Assembly (NCBI GenBank): GCA_009779265.1
Contig: WREP01000014.1
Location: 1-55,143, forward strand
Direction of reading: 5' to 3'
DNA length: 55,143 bases
Source of the DNA: Betaproteobacteria bacterium
GTDB lineage: Bacteria; Pseudomonadota; Gammaproteobacteria; Burkholderiales; Rhodocyclaceae
In this document: one piece after another, positions 33,477 through 42,342 of the stretch
Layout of the letters: every line of letters begins with the position of its first letter
Numbering within the stretch: position 1 is the stretch's first letter
Position numbers and translations under genes: made by a program
Notes under the pieces: generated by a model
What the model was told of the DNA's origin: nothing
What the model saw: the letters and a program-made list of their open reading frames with translations, nothing else
Database searches by the model: none

Positions 33477-34232
33477 ATGTTCCGGACGTTGAACGAGGAT
33501 ATCCGCGCGGTTTTCGACCGCGATCCGGCAGCGCGTTCCTTCTGGGAAGTCCTGACCTGTTATCCCGGCATCCATGCCCTGGTTCTGCACCGTTTCGCGC
33601 ATTGGCTGTGGGGTCATCGTCTGCGCTGGCTGGCGCGCTTTGTCGGCTATTTCGCCCGTTTCGTCACCGGCATCGAAATCCATCCGGCGGCGCGCATCGG
33701 CCGGCGTTTCTTCATCGACCACGGCATGGGCGTGGTCATCGGCGAAACCGCCGAGATTGGCGACGACGTTACCCTCTACCACGGCGTGACGCTGGGCGGT
33801 ACCTCGTGGAACAAGGGCAAGCGTCATCCGACGCTCGGCGATGGCGTGGTTATCGGCGCCGGGGCCAAGGTGCTCGGGCCGATCACGGTGGCCGCCGGGG
33901 CCAAGGTTGGTTCCAACGCCGTCGTCACCCGGCCGGTTCCGGAAGGCGCCACCGCCGTCGGCAATCCGGCGCGCATCGTCGACCATTCGGAAACGGGGCG
34001 GCAACGCGAGGCGCAGGCCGAGAAAATGGGTTTTTCCGCCTACGCCGTCGGCGGCGATCAGGGCGATCCGCTGGTCAAGGCGCTGCACGGCCTGATCGAC
34101 CATGCCGCCGAGACCGACCGCCGGATCGCCTGCCTGCTGCGCGAACTCAAGGCCCAGGGCGTGAAGTGCGACGAGGATGTGCAGGCGGCCGACCATTTCG
34201 ATCCGCAATACCTGAGCAAAATGGTCGACTGA
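33477..34232 (+). CDS. cysE: Serine O-acetyltransferase
   Basis: CysE acetylates serine with acetyl-CoA, the first step of cysteine synthesis. The 251-residue protein has the short N-terminal helical domain of the EpsC/NifP-like type and the left-handed beta-helix with hexapeptide repeats ([32 protein letters not shown]). Catalytic His lies in [10 protein letters not shown] and [11 protein letters not shown] is the signature loop. A C-terminal extension follows. The gene precedes iscR by 59 bases, linking cysteine supply with Fe-S assembly, as in related genomes. Confidence 0.93.
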   Translation: MFRTLNEDIRAVFDRDPAARSFWEVLTCYPGIHALVLHRFAHWLWGHRLRWLARFVGYFARFVTGIEIHPAARIGRRFFIDHGMGVVIGETAEIGDDVTLYHGVTLGGTSWNKGKRHPTLGDGVVIGAGAKVLGPITVAAGAKVGSNAVVTRPVPEGATAVGNPARIVDHSETGRQREAQAEKMGFSAYAVGGDQGDPLVKALHGLIDHAAETDRRIACLLRELKAQGVKCDEDVQAADHFDPQYLSKMVD

Positions 34233-34250
34233 TTTTGCCTGCTTTGTTTT

Positions 34251-34275
34251 ATAGTTGACTCCGATACTGGGTTAT
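34251..34275 (+). promoter_or_regulatory. Candidate IscR type 1 binding site
   Basis: The 25-bp segment begins ATAGTTGACT, ends TGGGTTAT and has a centre of partial symmetry, resembling the ATASYYGACT...GGSTAT type 1 motif. It lies 17 bases before the iscR start, the place expected for feedback repression of the isc operon. Confidence 0.55.
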
Positions 34276-34291
34276 TGACCGGGGTGTTGCA

Positions 34292-34780
34292 ATGCGTTTG
34301 ACTACCAAGGGTCGTTTCGCCGTGACTGCCATGATGGATCTCGCCCTGCGCGGCGCGGAAGGGCCGGTGGCGCTGGCCAGCATCAGCGAGCGGCAGAAGA
34401 TTTCGCTTTCCTATCTCGAACAACTGTTCGGCAAGTTGCGCCGCTTCAAGCTGGTCGACAGCGTGCGCGGCCCCGGTGGCGGTTACTGCATCGCCCGCTC
34501 GCCGCGGGAGGTGACGGTGGCCGACATCATCCGCGCCGTGGACGAGCATCTCGACGCCACCCAGTGCGGCGGCCACGGGAATTGCCAGGACGAGCAGCAG
34601 TGTATGACGCACGATCTGTGGGCCACGCTCAATGCCAAGATGTACGACTACCTCGCTTCGGTGACTTTGGGCGAGTTGATCGAGCGGCATCAAGGCAAGC
34701 TGCCCGCCGAGTGCACCGTGATCGAGGACAGGCGCCTCAGCACGCGCAGCCCCCGGGAGAAGGTCGCCGCGCCTGCCTGA
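34292..34780 (+). CDS. iscR: Fe-S cluster-sensing regulator IscR (Rrf2 family)
   Basis: IscR represses the isc operon when it carries a [2Fe-2S] cluster. The 162-residue protein has an N-terminal winged helix (MRLTTKGRFAVTAMMDLAL; recognition region ISLSYLEQLFGKLR) and ligands C92, C98, C104 and H107, at exactly the E. coli positions. First gene of the isc cluster; a cysteine desulfurase follows after five bases. Confidence 0.96.
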   Translation: MRLTTKGRFAVTAMMDLALRGAEGPVALASISERQKISLSYLEQLFGKLRRFKLVDSVRGPGGGYCIARSPREVTVADIIRAVDEHLDATQCGGHGNCQDEQQCMTHDLWATLNAKMYDYLASVTLGELIERHQGKLPAECTVIEDRRLSTRSPREKVAAPA

Positions 34781-34785
34781 ACGCC

Positions 34786-35943
34786 ATGTTCCAGCCCGTC
34801 TACCTCGACCACAACGCCACCACGCCGCTCGATCCGGCCGTGCTGGCGGCCATGCTGCCGTGGCTGGAAAGCCTGTGCGGCAATGCGTCGAGCCGCCACG
34901 AATACGGGCGGCGGGCGCGTCAGGCGCTGGACGAGGCGCGGCAGCAAGTGGCGGCGGCGCTCGGCGCGCACCCGACCGAGGTGATTTTTACCAGCGGCGG
35001 CAGCGAGGCCAACAACCTGTTCATCAAGGGCGCGGCAGTTTGCCGCCGGGCCGGACTCATCGCCGTTAGCGCCGTCGAGCATCCCTGCGTGCGCCAACCG
35101 GCGGCGCAACTGGCCCGCCAAGGCTGGACGCTGCGCGAAATCGCCGTCGACGCCGCCGGGCGCATAGCCGGCGAGGATTACCAGCGGGCGCTGCAAGGCA
35201 AACCGGCTCTGGTGTCGGTCATGGCCGCCAATAACGAAACCGGCGTCGTGCACGACATCGCCGCCCTGGCTGACGCGGCCCGCGCTGGTGGCGCCGCTTT
35301 CCACAGCGACGCGGTGCAGGCTTTCGGCAAGCTGCCGCTTGATTTTCGCGCCCTCAACGCCGCTGGCGTGCAGGCGCTGAGCGTCTCGGCGCACAAGATC
35401 AACGGCCCCAAGGGCGCGGCGGCGCTCATCGTCGACAAGCGCCTCGAACTGCAAGCGCAGATTGCCGGCGGCGGACACGAGCGCGGCCTGCGCTCGGGCA
35501 CCGAGAACGTGCCGGCCATCGTCGGCTTCGGCGTGGCCGCCGAATTGGCGGCGCAGAACCTTGGCGAACGGGCAGAGCGGCTGCGCGCCCTGCGCCAGCG
35601 GCTGGAAGCCGGCCTGACGGCGCTGGGCGCGAAGATTTTCGCCGCCGCCGCCGAGCGCCTGCCCAATACGAGCTATTTCGCCTTCCCCAATATTGACGGC
35701 GAAACACTGGTCGGCAAGCTCGACCGCGAAGGCTTCGCCGTCGCCAGCGGCGCCGCCTGTTCCAGCGCCGACCCGGAACCGTCGCACGTGCTGCGGGCGA
35801 TGGGCGTGGCCCCGGAACTGGCTCGCGGCGCGGTGCGCGTCAGCCTTGGCGCCGGCAACGATGCCGGCGAAATCGACCGCTTCATCAACGCCGTGCAGGC
35901 CACCGTCGGACGCCTGCATGGACTGACGGCAATGGCTGTCTGA
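34786..35943 (+). CDS. NifS/IscS-type cysteine desulfurase, first of two
   Basis: A 385-residue PLP enzyme that takes sulfur from cysteine. PLP-Lys lies in [12 protein letters not shown], catalytic Cys in [23 protein letters not shown] is replaced by HSDAVQ. The start ATG at 34786, five bases after iscR, gives the standard [13 protein letters not shown]-terminus. It is clearly paralogous to the IscS encoded next and closer to NifS in pattern. Two desulfurases behind iscR are known in some betaproteobacteria; separate target sets are possible. Frames extending further upstream overlap iscR and are not used. Confidence 0.92.
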   Translation: MFQPVYLDHNATTPLDPAVLAAMLPWLESLCGNASSRHEYGRRARQALDEARQQVAAALGAHPTEVIFTSGGSEANNLFIKGAAVCRRAGLIAVSAVEHPCVRQPAAQLARQGWTLREIAVDAAGRIAGEDYQRALQGKPALVSVMAANNETGVVHDIAALADAARAGGAAFHSDAVQAFGKLPLDFRALNAAGVQALSVSAHKINGPKGAAALIVDKRLELQAQIAGGGHERGLRSGTENVPAIVGFGVAAELAAQNLGERAERLRALRQRLEAGLTALGAKIFAAAAERLPNTSYFAFPNIDGETLVGKLDREGFAVASGAACSSADPEPSHVLRAMGVAPELARGAVRVSLGAGNDAGEIDRFINAVQATVGRLHGLTAMAV

Positions 35944-35969
35944 ATAACCCGACCCCTGCGAGAATAACG

Positions 35970-37181
35970 ATGAAACTGCCCATCTACCTGGATTACTCGG
36001 CAACCACGCCGGTCGACCCGCGCGTCGCCGAAAAAATGATTCCCTATCTGTGCGAGCTTTACGGCAATCCAGCATCGAGTTCGCACAGCTTCGGCTGGAC
36101 CGCCGAGGCGGCGGTGGAGGAGGCGCGCGCGCAGGTGGCGGCGCTGGTCAATGCCGACCCCAAGGAAATCGTCTGGACTTCCGGCGCCACCGAATCGAAC
36201 AACCTCGCCATCAAGGGCGCGGCCCATTTCTACGCCGGCAGCAAGGGCAGGCACATCATTACCGTCAAGACCGAGCACAAGGCCGTGCTCGACACCGTGC
36301 GCGAACTGGAGCGGCAAGGCTTCGAGGCTACTTATCTCGATGTCCAGGAGAACGGCCTCGTCGACCTGGCGGCTTTCAGGGCGGCGATCCGCCCGGATAC
36401 CGTGCTCGCCTCGGTGATGTTCGTCAATAACGAAATCGGCGCCATCCAGCCCATCGCCGAACTGGGCGAAATCTGCCGCGAGAAGGGCGTTATCTTCCAC
36501 GTCGACGCCGCCCAGGCCACCGGCAAGGTCGACATCGACCTCGGCAGGCTCAAGGTCGACCTGATGAGTTTTTCCGCCCACAAAACCTACGGCCCCAAGG
36601 GCATCGGCGCCCTCTACGTGCGCCGCAAGCCGCGCGTCCGGCTGGAAGCGCAGATGCACGGCGGCGGCCACGAACGCGGCTTTCGCTCCGGCACCCTGGC
36701 CACGCACCAGATTGTCGGCATGGGTGAAGCCTTCCGTTTGGCGAGGGTGGAAATGCTTGAAGAAAACAATAGAATCAAATCGTTGAGAGACAAACTTCTC
36801 AAAGGACTTCAAGATATAGAAGCCACCTACGTCAATGGCGACATGGCCCATCGCGTGCCGCACAACCTCAATATCAGCTTTGCCTACGTCGAAGGCGAAT
36901 CCATGATCATGGCCATCAAGGATCTCGCCGTTTCCTCCGGCTCGGCCTGCACCTCGGCCAGCCTGGAACCGTCCTACGTCCTGCGCGCCCTCGGCCGCGA
37001 CGACGAATTGGCGCACAGCTCCATCCGCTTCAGCATCGGACGCTTCACGACCGAGGAAGAAATCGACTACGCCATAGAGCTGCTGCACAAGAAAATCGGC
37101 AAGCTGCGCGAACTGTCGCCGCTGTGGGAAATGGTGCAGGAAGGCATCGACCTGAACACGGTGCAGTGGGCGGCGCATTGA
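35970..37181 (+). CDS. iscS: Cysteine desulfurase IscS
   Basis: The housekeeping sulfur donor for Fe-S clusters and thio-tRNA. The 403-residue protein matches IscS end to end: [18 protein letters not shown] at the start, PLP-Lys in [18 protein letters not shown], mobile catalytic Cys in [21 protein letters not shown], and the C-terminal [17 protein letters not shown] that contacts IscU. It begins 26 bases after the first desulfurase. Unusually, iscU does not follow directly: two unrelated genes of about 1 kb are inserted. Confidence 0.97.
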   Translation: MKLPIYLDYSATTPVDPRVAEKMIPYLCELYGNPASSSHSFGWTAEAAVEEARAQVAALVNADPKEIVWTSGATESNNLAIKGAAHFYAGSKGRHIITVKTEHKAVLDTVRELERQGFEATYLDVQENGLVDLAAFRAAIRPDTVLASVMFVNNEIGAIQPIAELGEICREKGVIFHVDAAQATGKVDIDLGRLKVDLMSFSAHKTYGPKGIGALYVRRKPRVRLEAQMHGGGHERGFRSGTLATHQIVGMGEAFRLARVEMLEENNRIKSLRDKLLKGLQDIEATYVNGDMAHRVPHNLNISFAYVEGESMIMAIKDLAVSSGSACTSASLEPSYVLRALGRDDELAHSSIRFSIGRFTTEEEIDYAIELLHKKIGKLRELSPLWEMVQEGIDLNTVQWAAH

Positions 37182-37218
37182 AAAGGGTTACTGTCTAATA
37201 ACCAGTGAGGTATATCCC

Positions 37219-37680
37219 ATGTTCCCGCGTTTGCTTTTCCTCTCAACCCTGCTTGTTGCATCCGTGTCATGTGCTTTTGGAGTTGAACTTGAACCGATCT
37301 TGGAAGAATTTGGGTGCGATCTCATGGGGGAGGTTGGTGAGTATGGTTGGGTCATACGCGATCAAGAGAGCCTCAATGAAACTTGTCTCTTCGCGCAATT
37401 TCCTCAAGGTAAACCAGACAACCCTTACGTCAAGATTCAAGGAAGAAATATTACGCTCAAGCGCATTTCGGTGAAGAATCTACCGGGGCACTGGGAGACA
37501 GAAGAGGTATTTGTCAATCGTGGAGCGAAACTAACAGTTCGTCTTAAGTCCCGTCTTTCTCATGACTCCTGCGTTGAAGTCGAAGACAAATGTTGTGGTC
37601 AAGAATATGAGGGGCGTCTGGAGGTTTCAGATTCCAGCGGCCGCAAGGTCTACAAGGTCACGCGCTGGAGCGGCAGTTGA
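37219..37680 (+). CDS. Hypothetical secreted protein inserted in the isc operon
   Basis: A 153-residue protein with a clear signal peptide (FPRLLFLSTLLVASVSCAFG). The mature part is Cys-rich (FGCDL, ETCLF, DSCVEVEDKCCG) and probably disulfide-bonded in the periplasm. I recognise no family. Codon use is AT-richer than the isc genes, a sign of acquisition. It lies in the same direction, 37 bases after iscS, and is followed by a second foreign-looking gene. Confidence 0.65.
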   Translation: MFPRLLFLSTLLVASVSCAFGVELEPILEEFGCDLMGEVGEYGWVIRDQESLNETCLFAQFPQGKPDNPYVKIQGRNITLKRISVKNLPGHWETEEVFVNRGAKLTVRLKSRLSHDSCVEVEDKCCGQEYEGRLEVSDSSGRKVYKVTRWSGS

Positions 37681-37715
37681 ACGTTATACCTAATTCGATG
37701 TTAGACAAACTCTCA

Positions 37716-38207
37716 ATGAAACGCATATTGATGATTATCGGATTGGCGCTGTTTTCCTGTCATGTGTCCGCAGCGTCAGAAAATGCCCCAACGTTTGAAC
37801 AGTATCGTGTCAATGAGTTTCACTCTGGCCCGGTTGCAAGCGCGCGAATCACAACAGCCCATGATCGATATTTTAGAACGCGACTGAGATACGCGGCGCG
37901 CAATGGAGAAGTCAACTTTTCTGGACACTATGTTTTGACCTTTTGGGGTTGTGGCGCGGAATGTCTTATGGGGGCCGCGATAGATGCGAAAACCGGGCGC
38001 ATTGCTTGGGTTCCATTCTCTGTCTGTTGTTGGCCACCGAAAGTTGATGATCCCATCATTTTTCGCCGGAATAGCTCGTTGGTCGTGTTTTCCGGGTTTC
38101 TTAACGAGGAAGGTTCCAAAGCCACACATTTTTATCGATTTGATGGAAAGCAGTTTTTACACATCGTGTCGCAGCCGATTGAAACGCACGAAGATGATGC
38201 GGATTGA
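37716..38207 (+). CDS. Hypothetical secreted protein inserted before iscU
   Basis: A 163-residue protein with an N-terminal signal (MKRILMIIGLALFSCHVSAA). The central pattern NFSGHYVLTFWGCGAECLMGAAIDAKTGRIAWVPF resembles, from memory, a widespread uncharacterised secreted family with NFAGHY..T.WGCG..C..GA.ID. Starts at 37677 (TTG) and 37698 are possible, but ATG 37716 opens the signal. Lower GC than the isc genes. Its stop lies 27 bases before iscU, leaving just the iscU Shine-Dalgarno (GGAGAA). Confidence 0.65.
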   Translation: MKRILMIIGLALFSCHVSAASENAPTFEQYRVNEFHSGPVASARITTAHDRYFRTRLRYAARNGEVNFSGHYVLTFWGCGAECLMGAAIDAKTGRIAWVPFSVCCWPPKVDDPIIFRRNSSLVVFSGFLNEEGSKATHFYRFDGKQFLHIVSQPIETHEDDAD

Positions 38208-38234
38208 TTTAGAACACGCAACTGGAGAACCCAC

Positions 38235-38618
38235 ATGAGCTACAGCATCAAAGTCATCGACCACTATGAAAACCCGCGCAACGTCGGCGCCTTCGGCAAG
38301 GAGGAGGAGGGCGTCGGCACCGGCATGGTGGGCGCGCCGGCCTGCGGTGATGTGATGAAATTGCAGATCAAGGTCAACAAGGCCGGCGTGATCGAGGATG
38401 CCAAGTTCAAGACCTACGGCTGCGGTTCGGCGATTGCCTCGTCGTCGCTGGTGACCGAATGGGTCAAGGGCAAGACCGTCGATCAGGCGCTGTCCATCAA
38501 GAACACCGAGATCGCCGAGGAACTGGCGCTGCCTCCGGTTAAAATCCACTGCTCGATTCTGGCCGAGGATGCCATCAAGGCGGCGGTGGCGGATTACAAG
38601 AAAAAGCACGGAGAATGA
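38235..38618 (+). CDS. iscU: Fe-S cluster scaffold IscU
   Basis: The scaffold on which [2Fe-2S] clusters are built. The 127-residue protein has Cys37, Asp39, Cys63 and Cys106, and the HscA-recognition motif LPPVK at 99-103. GGAGAA precedes the ATG. It overlaps iscA by four bases. Confidence 0.97.
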   Translation: MSYSIKVIDHYENPRNVGAFGKEEEGVGTGMVGAPACGDVMKLQIKVNKAGVIEDAKFKTYGCGSAIASSSLVTEWVKGKTVDQALSIKNTEIAEELALPPVKIHCSILAEDAIKAAVADYKKKHGE

Positions 38619-38944
38619 GCATGGGCATTACCTTGACCGACAATGCGGCGAAACACGTCAACAATTATTTGACCAAGCGCGGCAAGGGCATCGGCCTGCG
38701 CCTCGGCGTCAGGACTTCCGGCTGTTCCGGCATGGCTTACAAACTGGAATTCGTCGATGCGGTGAACGAGGACGACCTGGTTTTTGAAAGCGCCGGGGTC
38801 AAGGTGGTGGTCGATGCCAAAAGCCTGCCTTATCTCGACGGCATGGAACTGGATTTCGCCCGTGAAGGCTTGAAAGAGGGTTTCAAGTTTAATAATCCGA
38901 ATGTCAAGGATCAATGCGGTTGCGGGGAATCTTTTAACGTGTAA
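38615..38944 (+). CDS. iscA: A-type Fe-S carrier IscA
   Basis: A carrier that passes Fe-S clusters to target proteins. The 109-residue protein has the family cysteines in TSGCSGMAY and DQCGCGESF. The start at 38615 overlaps the iscU stop (ATGA); a second in-frame ATG at 38621 gives the more usual [13 protein letters not shown] and may be the true one. A family A repeat separates it from hscB. Confidence 0.95.
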   Translation: MSMGITLTDNAAKHVNNYLTKRGKGIGLRLGVRTSGCSGMAYKLEFVDAVNEDDLVFESAGVKVVVDAKSLPYLDGMELDFAREGLKEGFKFNNPNVKDQCGCGESFNV

Positions 38945-38962
38945 GGCGTTGGTTCAGGGGGC

Positions 38963-39042
38963 GTAGGATGGGTAGAGCGGAGCGAAACCCATCAAATCAA
39001 CGCCTGCAACGATGGGTTTCGCTGGCGCTCTACCCATCCTAC
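38963..39042. repeat. Palindromic dispersed repeat, family A variant (copy 4)
   Basis: An 80-base palindrome bounded by GTAGGATGGGTAGAGCG and CGCTCTACCCATCCTAC. It is the GATGGG variant of family A, lying between iscA and hscB. Confidence 0.85.
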
Positions 39043-39085
39043 GATCCCGGATTTTTGACACGCCGTTGTTTTTCGAGGTTTGTGA

Positions 39086-39610
39086 TTGGACCCGACTGCC
39101 GATTTCTTCTCCCTGTTTGAACTGCCGCGCGCTTTTCGCTTGAGCGTAGCGGAGCTTGATTCGCGTTTCCGCGATGTGCAGGCGCAGGTGCATCCTGACC
39201 GTTTCGCCAATGCCCCGGAAAGCGAGCGGCGTTTGTCGATGCAGTGGGCGACGCGGGCCAACGAGGCGTATCAGACCTTGAAGAAGCCGCTTGCCCGGGG
39301 GCGCTACCTGCTCGAACTGAACGGCCATGATGTAGAGGCCGAGAACAACACGGCGATGCCGGCCGATTTTCTGCTGGAGCAGATGGAGTGGCGCGAGGCG
39401 GTGATGGAGGCGCGGGCCGGCGGCGACCATCATGAACTGGAGCGCCTGCACAACCGCCTGCGCGGCGATATCGCCGGGCGGTACGATGAGCTTGGATACC
39501 TGCTCGACGAGGCGGCGGATTTCCCGCTGGCCGCCGATCGGGTGCGGCGTCTGATGTTTCTGGAAAAACTGTTATCTGAAATCGACGATGCCCTGGCATC
39601 GCTGGAATGA
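39086..39610 (+). CDS. hscB: Co-chaperone HscB
   Basis: HscB is the J-type partner of HscA that brings IscU for cluster release. The 174-residue protein has a J domain with the invariant HPD in VHPDRFANA and a C-terminal three-helix IscU-binding domain. The start is a TTG at 39086 (Asp-Pro-Thr follows): an in-frame stop lies directly upstream at 39083, no ATG precedes the conserved FFSLFELP, and GAGG is seven bases before it. Confidence 0.93.
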   Translation: MDPTADFFSLFELPRAFRLSVAELDSRFRDVQAQVHPDRFANAPESERRLSMQWATRANEAYQTLKKPLARGRYLLELNGHDVEAENNTAMPADFLLEQMEWREAVMEARAGGDHHELERLHNRLRGDIAGRYDELGYLLDEAADFPLAADRVRRLMFLEKLLSEIDDALASLE

Positions 39611-39667
39611 TGGGGTTCGCTGGTCGCTCTCAAGATGCAACAGACTGATTGAAATGAGATTTACGAT

Positions 39668-39792
39668 ACCCCTCCCCAACCCTCCCCTTCGCCTGCGGCG
39701 AAAGGGAGGGAGTAAAACCGACAACTTGCGCGCGCCGCTGGTTTTCTCCCTCCCTTTCGGGCGAAGCCCGAAGGGGAGGGCCGGGGAGGGGT
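39668..39792. repeat. Large imperfect palindromic element, family C copy 2
   Basis: A 125-base element with CCCCTCCCC..CCCTCCCC and GGGGAGGG..GGGGAGGGGT ends, as at 8302-8412, followed by GTTTTTTC. It fills the hscB-hscA gap; the fold plus T run could also attenuate transcription. Confidence 0.82.
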
Positions 39793-39863
39793 GTTTTTTC
39801 GGCATGATTCGCGGCCACGGGCCGATTACCGCACCACCCATCCATAGACTGGAATACTGAGTA

Positions 39864-41744
39864 ATGGCCCTGTTCCAAATCGCCGAACCCGGCGAATCCG
39901 CGGCTCCGCATGAGCACAAGCTGGCGATCGGTATCGATCTCGGCACCACCAATTCGCTGGTCGCCACCGTGCGCAGCGGCCTGGCCGTTTGTCTCAATGA
40001 CGAGCAGGGGCGGCCGCTGCTGCCGTCGGTCGTCCGCTACCATGCCGACGCTTCGGTCGAGGTCGGCTATGCGGCGCAGGTAAACCAGGCGGTCGATCCG
40101 CGCCACACCATCGTTTCGGTCAAACGCTTCATGGGCCGCGGGCTGAAGGACATCGCCCACGTCGAGGCCATGCCTTACGATTTCGTCGAAACGCCGGGTA
40201 TGGTCAAGCTGCGCACCCATGCCGGCGTCAAGACTCCGGTCGAAATTTCGGCGGAAATCCTCAAGAGCCTGAAATCCCGCGCCGAGGCGGCGCTGGGCGG
40301 CGATCTGCTCGGCGCGGTGATCACCATCCCGGCCTATTTCGACGATGCCCAGCGCCAGGCCACCAAGGACGCCGCCCGTCTGGCCGGGCTGAACGTGCTG
40401 CGCCTTTTGAACGAGCCGACCGCCGCCGCCATCGCTTACGGCCTCGACAATGCGGCCGAGGGCGTCTATGCGGTGTATGACCTAGGCGGCGGCACCTTCG
40501 ATATTTCCATCCTCAGGCTGACCAAGGGCGTTTTCGAGGTCATGGCCACCGGCGGCGATTCGGCCCTTGGCGGTGACGATTTCGACCACCGCATCTATTG
40601 CTGGGTGCTGGAACAGGCGAATTTGCAGCCGCTGGCGCCGGAAGACGCGCGGCTGTTGATGATGCGCTGCCGCGAGGCCAAGGAATTCCTGACCCTGCAC
40701 CCGGAGGCGCCGATCACCGCCCGCCTGGCCAGCGGGGAGATGGTCGACCTCAAGCTCGATGTCGCCACCTTCGCCGAAATCACCCGGACGCTGGTGTCGA
40801 AGACGATGCAGCCGGTCAAGCGGGCGCTGCGCGATGCCGCGCTGCGTCCCGACGACATCAAGGGCGTGGTCATGGTCGGCGGCGCGACGCGCATGCCGCA
40901 GATTCAGAAGGCGGTCGGCGATTTCTTCCGGCAGGAGCCCTTGACCAATCTCGACCCGGACAAGGTCGTCGCCCTCGGCGCCGCCACCCAGGCCAATCTG
41001 CTGGCCGGCAACAAGACCGGCAAGGACGACTGGCTGCTGCTCGATGTCATTCCCCTGTCGCTCGGCCTGGAAACCATGGGCGGCCTGACCGAGAAGGTGA
41101 TTGCGCGCAATTCGACCATTCCGACGGCGCGCGCCCAGGAATTCACCACTTTCAAGGACGGCCAGACGGCGATGTCCATCCATGTCGTCCAGGGCGAACG
41201 CGAGATGGTCGCCGATTGCCGCTCGCTGGCCCGCTTCGAGTTGCGCGGCATTCCACCGATGGTGGCGGGCGCGGCGCGCATTCGCGTCACCTTTCAGGTC
41301 GATGCCGACGGCCTGCTCTCGGTTGCGGCCCGCGAACAGACCACCGGTGTTGAGTCGAGCGTTACGGTCAAGCCGTCCTACGGTCTTTCCGACGAGGAAA
41401 TCGCCGGCATGTTGCAGGATTCGCTGGCGCATGCCCGCGACGACGCCATGACCCGCGCCCTGCGCGAAGCCCAGGTCGAGGCCGAGCGCATGATCGAGGC
41501 GACCGAGGCGGCGCTGGCCGAGGACGCCGGCTTGCTTGCCGCCGCCGAAGAGGAAAAAATCCGCGCCGGCATCGCCCGCTTGCGCGCCGCGGCGGCCGGC
41601 GACAACCGCCGGGCGATCAATATCGCCATGGACGATCTCGGCTTTGAAACCCAGGAATTCGCCCACCGGCGCATGGATCAAAGCATCAAGAAAGTGCTCG
41701 CGGGCCGCAAGGTCGGCGAGATCGGAATGGGAGAGGAAGAATGA
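39864..41744 (+). CDS. hscA: Hsp70-type chaperone HscA
   Basis: HscA uses ATP to release clusters from IscU. The 626-residue protein is full length for HscA. It has [13 protein letters not shown] (phosphate 1), [12 protein letters not shown] (phosphate 2), VGGATRMP (adenosine) in the nucleotide domain and a substrate domain from about 390 ending in a helical lid. It sits 253 bases after hscB across a repeat and overlaps fdx by four bases. Confidence 0.96.
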   Translation: MALFQIAEPGESAAPHEHKLAIGIDLGTTNSLVATVRSGLAVCLNDEQGRPLLPSVVRYHADASVEVGYAAQVNQAVDPRHTIVSVKRFMGRGLKDIAHVEAMPYDFVETPGMVKLRTHAGVKTPVEISAEILKSLKSRAEAALGGDLLGAVITIPAYFDDAQRQATKDAARLAGLNVLRLLNEPTAAAIAYGLDNAAEGVYAVYDLGGGTFDISILRLTKGVFEVMATGGDSALGGDDFDHRIYCWVLEQANLQPLAPEDARLLMMRCREAKEFLTLHPEAPITARLASGEMVDLKLDVATFAEITRTLVSKTMQPVKRALRDAALRPDDIKGVVMVGGATRMPQIQKAVGDFFRQEPLTNLDPDKVVALGAATQANLLAGNKTGKDDWLLLDVIPLSLGLETMGGLTEKVIARNSTIPTARAQEFTTFKDGQTAMSIHVVQGEREMVADCRSLARFELRGIPPMVAGAARIRVTFQVDADGLLSVAAREQTTGVESSVTVKPSYGLSDEEIAGMLQDSLAHARDDAMTRALREAQVEAERMIEATEAALAEDAGLLAAAEEEKIRAGIARLRAAAAGDNRRAINIAMDDLGFETQEFAHRRMDQSIKKVLAGRKVGEIGMGEEE

Positions 41745-42085
41745 CGCGACTCACCGTATTGCCGCACGACGAATGTTGCCCGGAAGGCGCCGTCATCGAG
41801 GCCGAGGAGGGCAAGTCCATCTGCCGCAATCTGGTCGAAAACGACATCGAGCTTGATCACGCCTGCGGCATGGTCTGTGCCTGTACCACCTGCCATGTCA
41901 TCGTCCGCGAGGGCTTCGCTTCGTTGAATTCGCCCGGCGAGGACGAGGAGGACATGCTGGACATGGCCTGGGGCCTGGAGCCGAATTCGCGCCTGGGTTG
42001 CCAGGCCATCGTCGGCAAGACGCCGCTGGTGGTCGAGATTCCCCAGTACAGCATCAATCTGGCGAGGGAAGGGCAGAAGAAATGA
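41741..42085 (+). CDS. fdx: [2Fe-2S] ferredoxin of the ISC system
   Basis: An adrenodoxin-type ferredoxin that supplies electrons for cluster assembly. The 114-residue protein has ligands in [11 protein letters not shown] (C-x5-C-x2-C) and a fourth Cys in RLGCQ. Overlaps hscA and iscX by four bases each. Confidence 0.95.
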   Translation: MTRLTVLPHDECCPEGAVIEAEEGKSICRNLVENDIELDHACGMVCACTTCHVIVREGFASLNSPGEDEEDMLDMAWGLEPNSRLGCQAIVGKTPLVVEIPQYSINLAREGQKK

Positions 42086-42276
42086 AATGGACCGACATCC
42101 ACGCCATCGCCATCGAATTGGCCGAGGCCCATCCCGAGCAGGACCCGCTGAAAATCAATTTTGTCGACCTGCGCGACCGGGTGCTGGCCTTGCCCTGCTT
42201 CGCCGACGACCCCAGACATTGCGGCGAGAAGCTACTGGAAGCCATCCAGCGGGCGTGGATCGACGAAGCGGCGTGA
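42082..42276 (+). CDS. iscX: IscX, small ISC accessory protein
   Basis: A 64-residue acidic protein that binds IscS and iron and tunes cluster formation. The start [22 protein letters not shown] and the FVDLRDRV / CGEKLLEAIQRAWIDE segments are typical. The ATG at 42082 overlaps the fdx stop. Last gene of the isc operon. Confidence 0.95.
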   Translation: MKWTDIHAIAIELAEAHPEQDPLKINFVDLRDRVLALPCFADDPRHCGEKLLEAIQRAWIDEAA

Positions 42277-42342
42277 AAACCACGCGACTTTGCCAGGTGT
42301 GGCGGCTAGAATGCGCTGCATTGCAGGCATCAAGGGATGACG

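Noticed and set aside
37190..37716. Integron attC around the genes inserted between iscS and iscU
   Set aside because: GTCTAAT and GTTAGAC motifs are present, but no 55-140 bp site with paired inner arms can be built.
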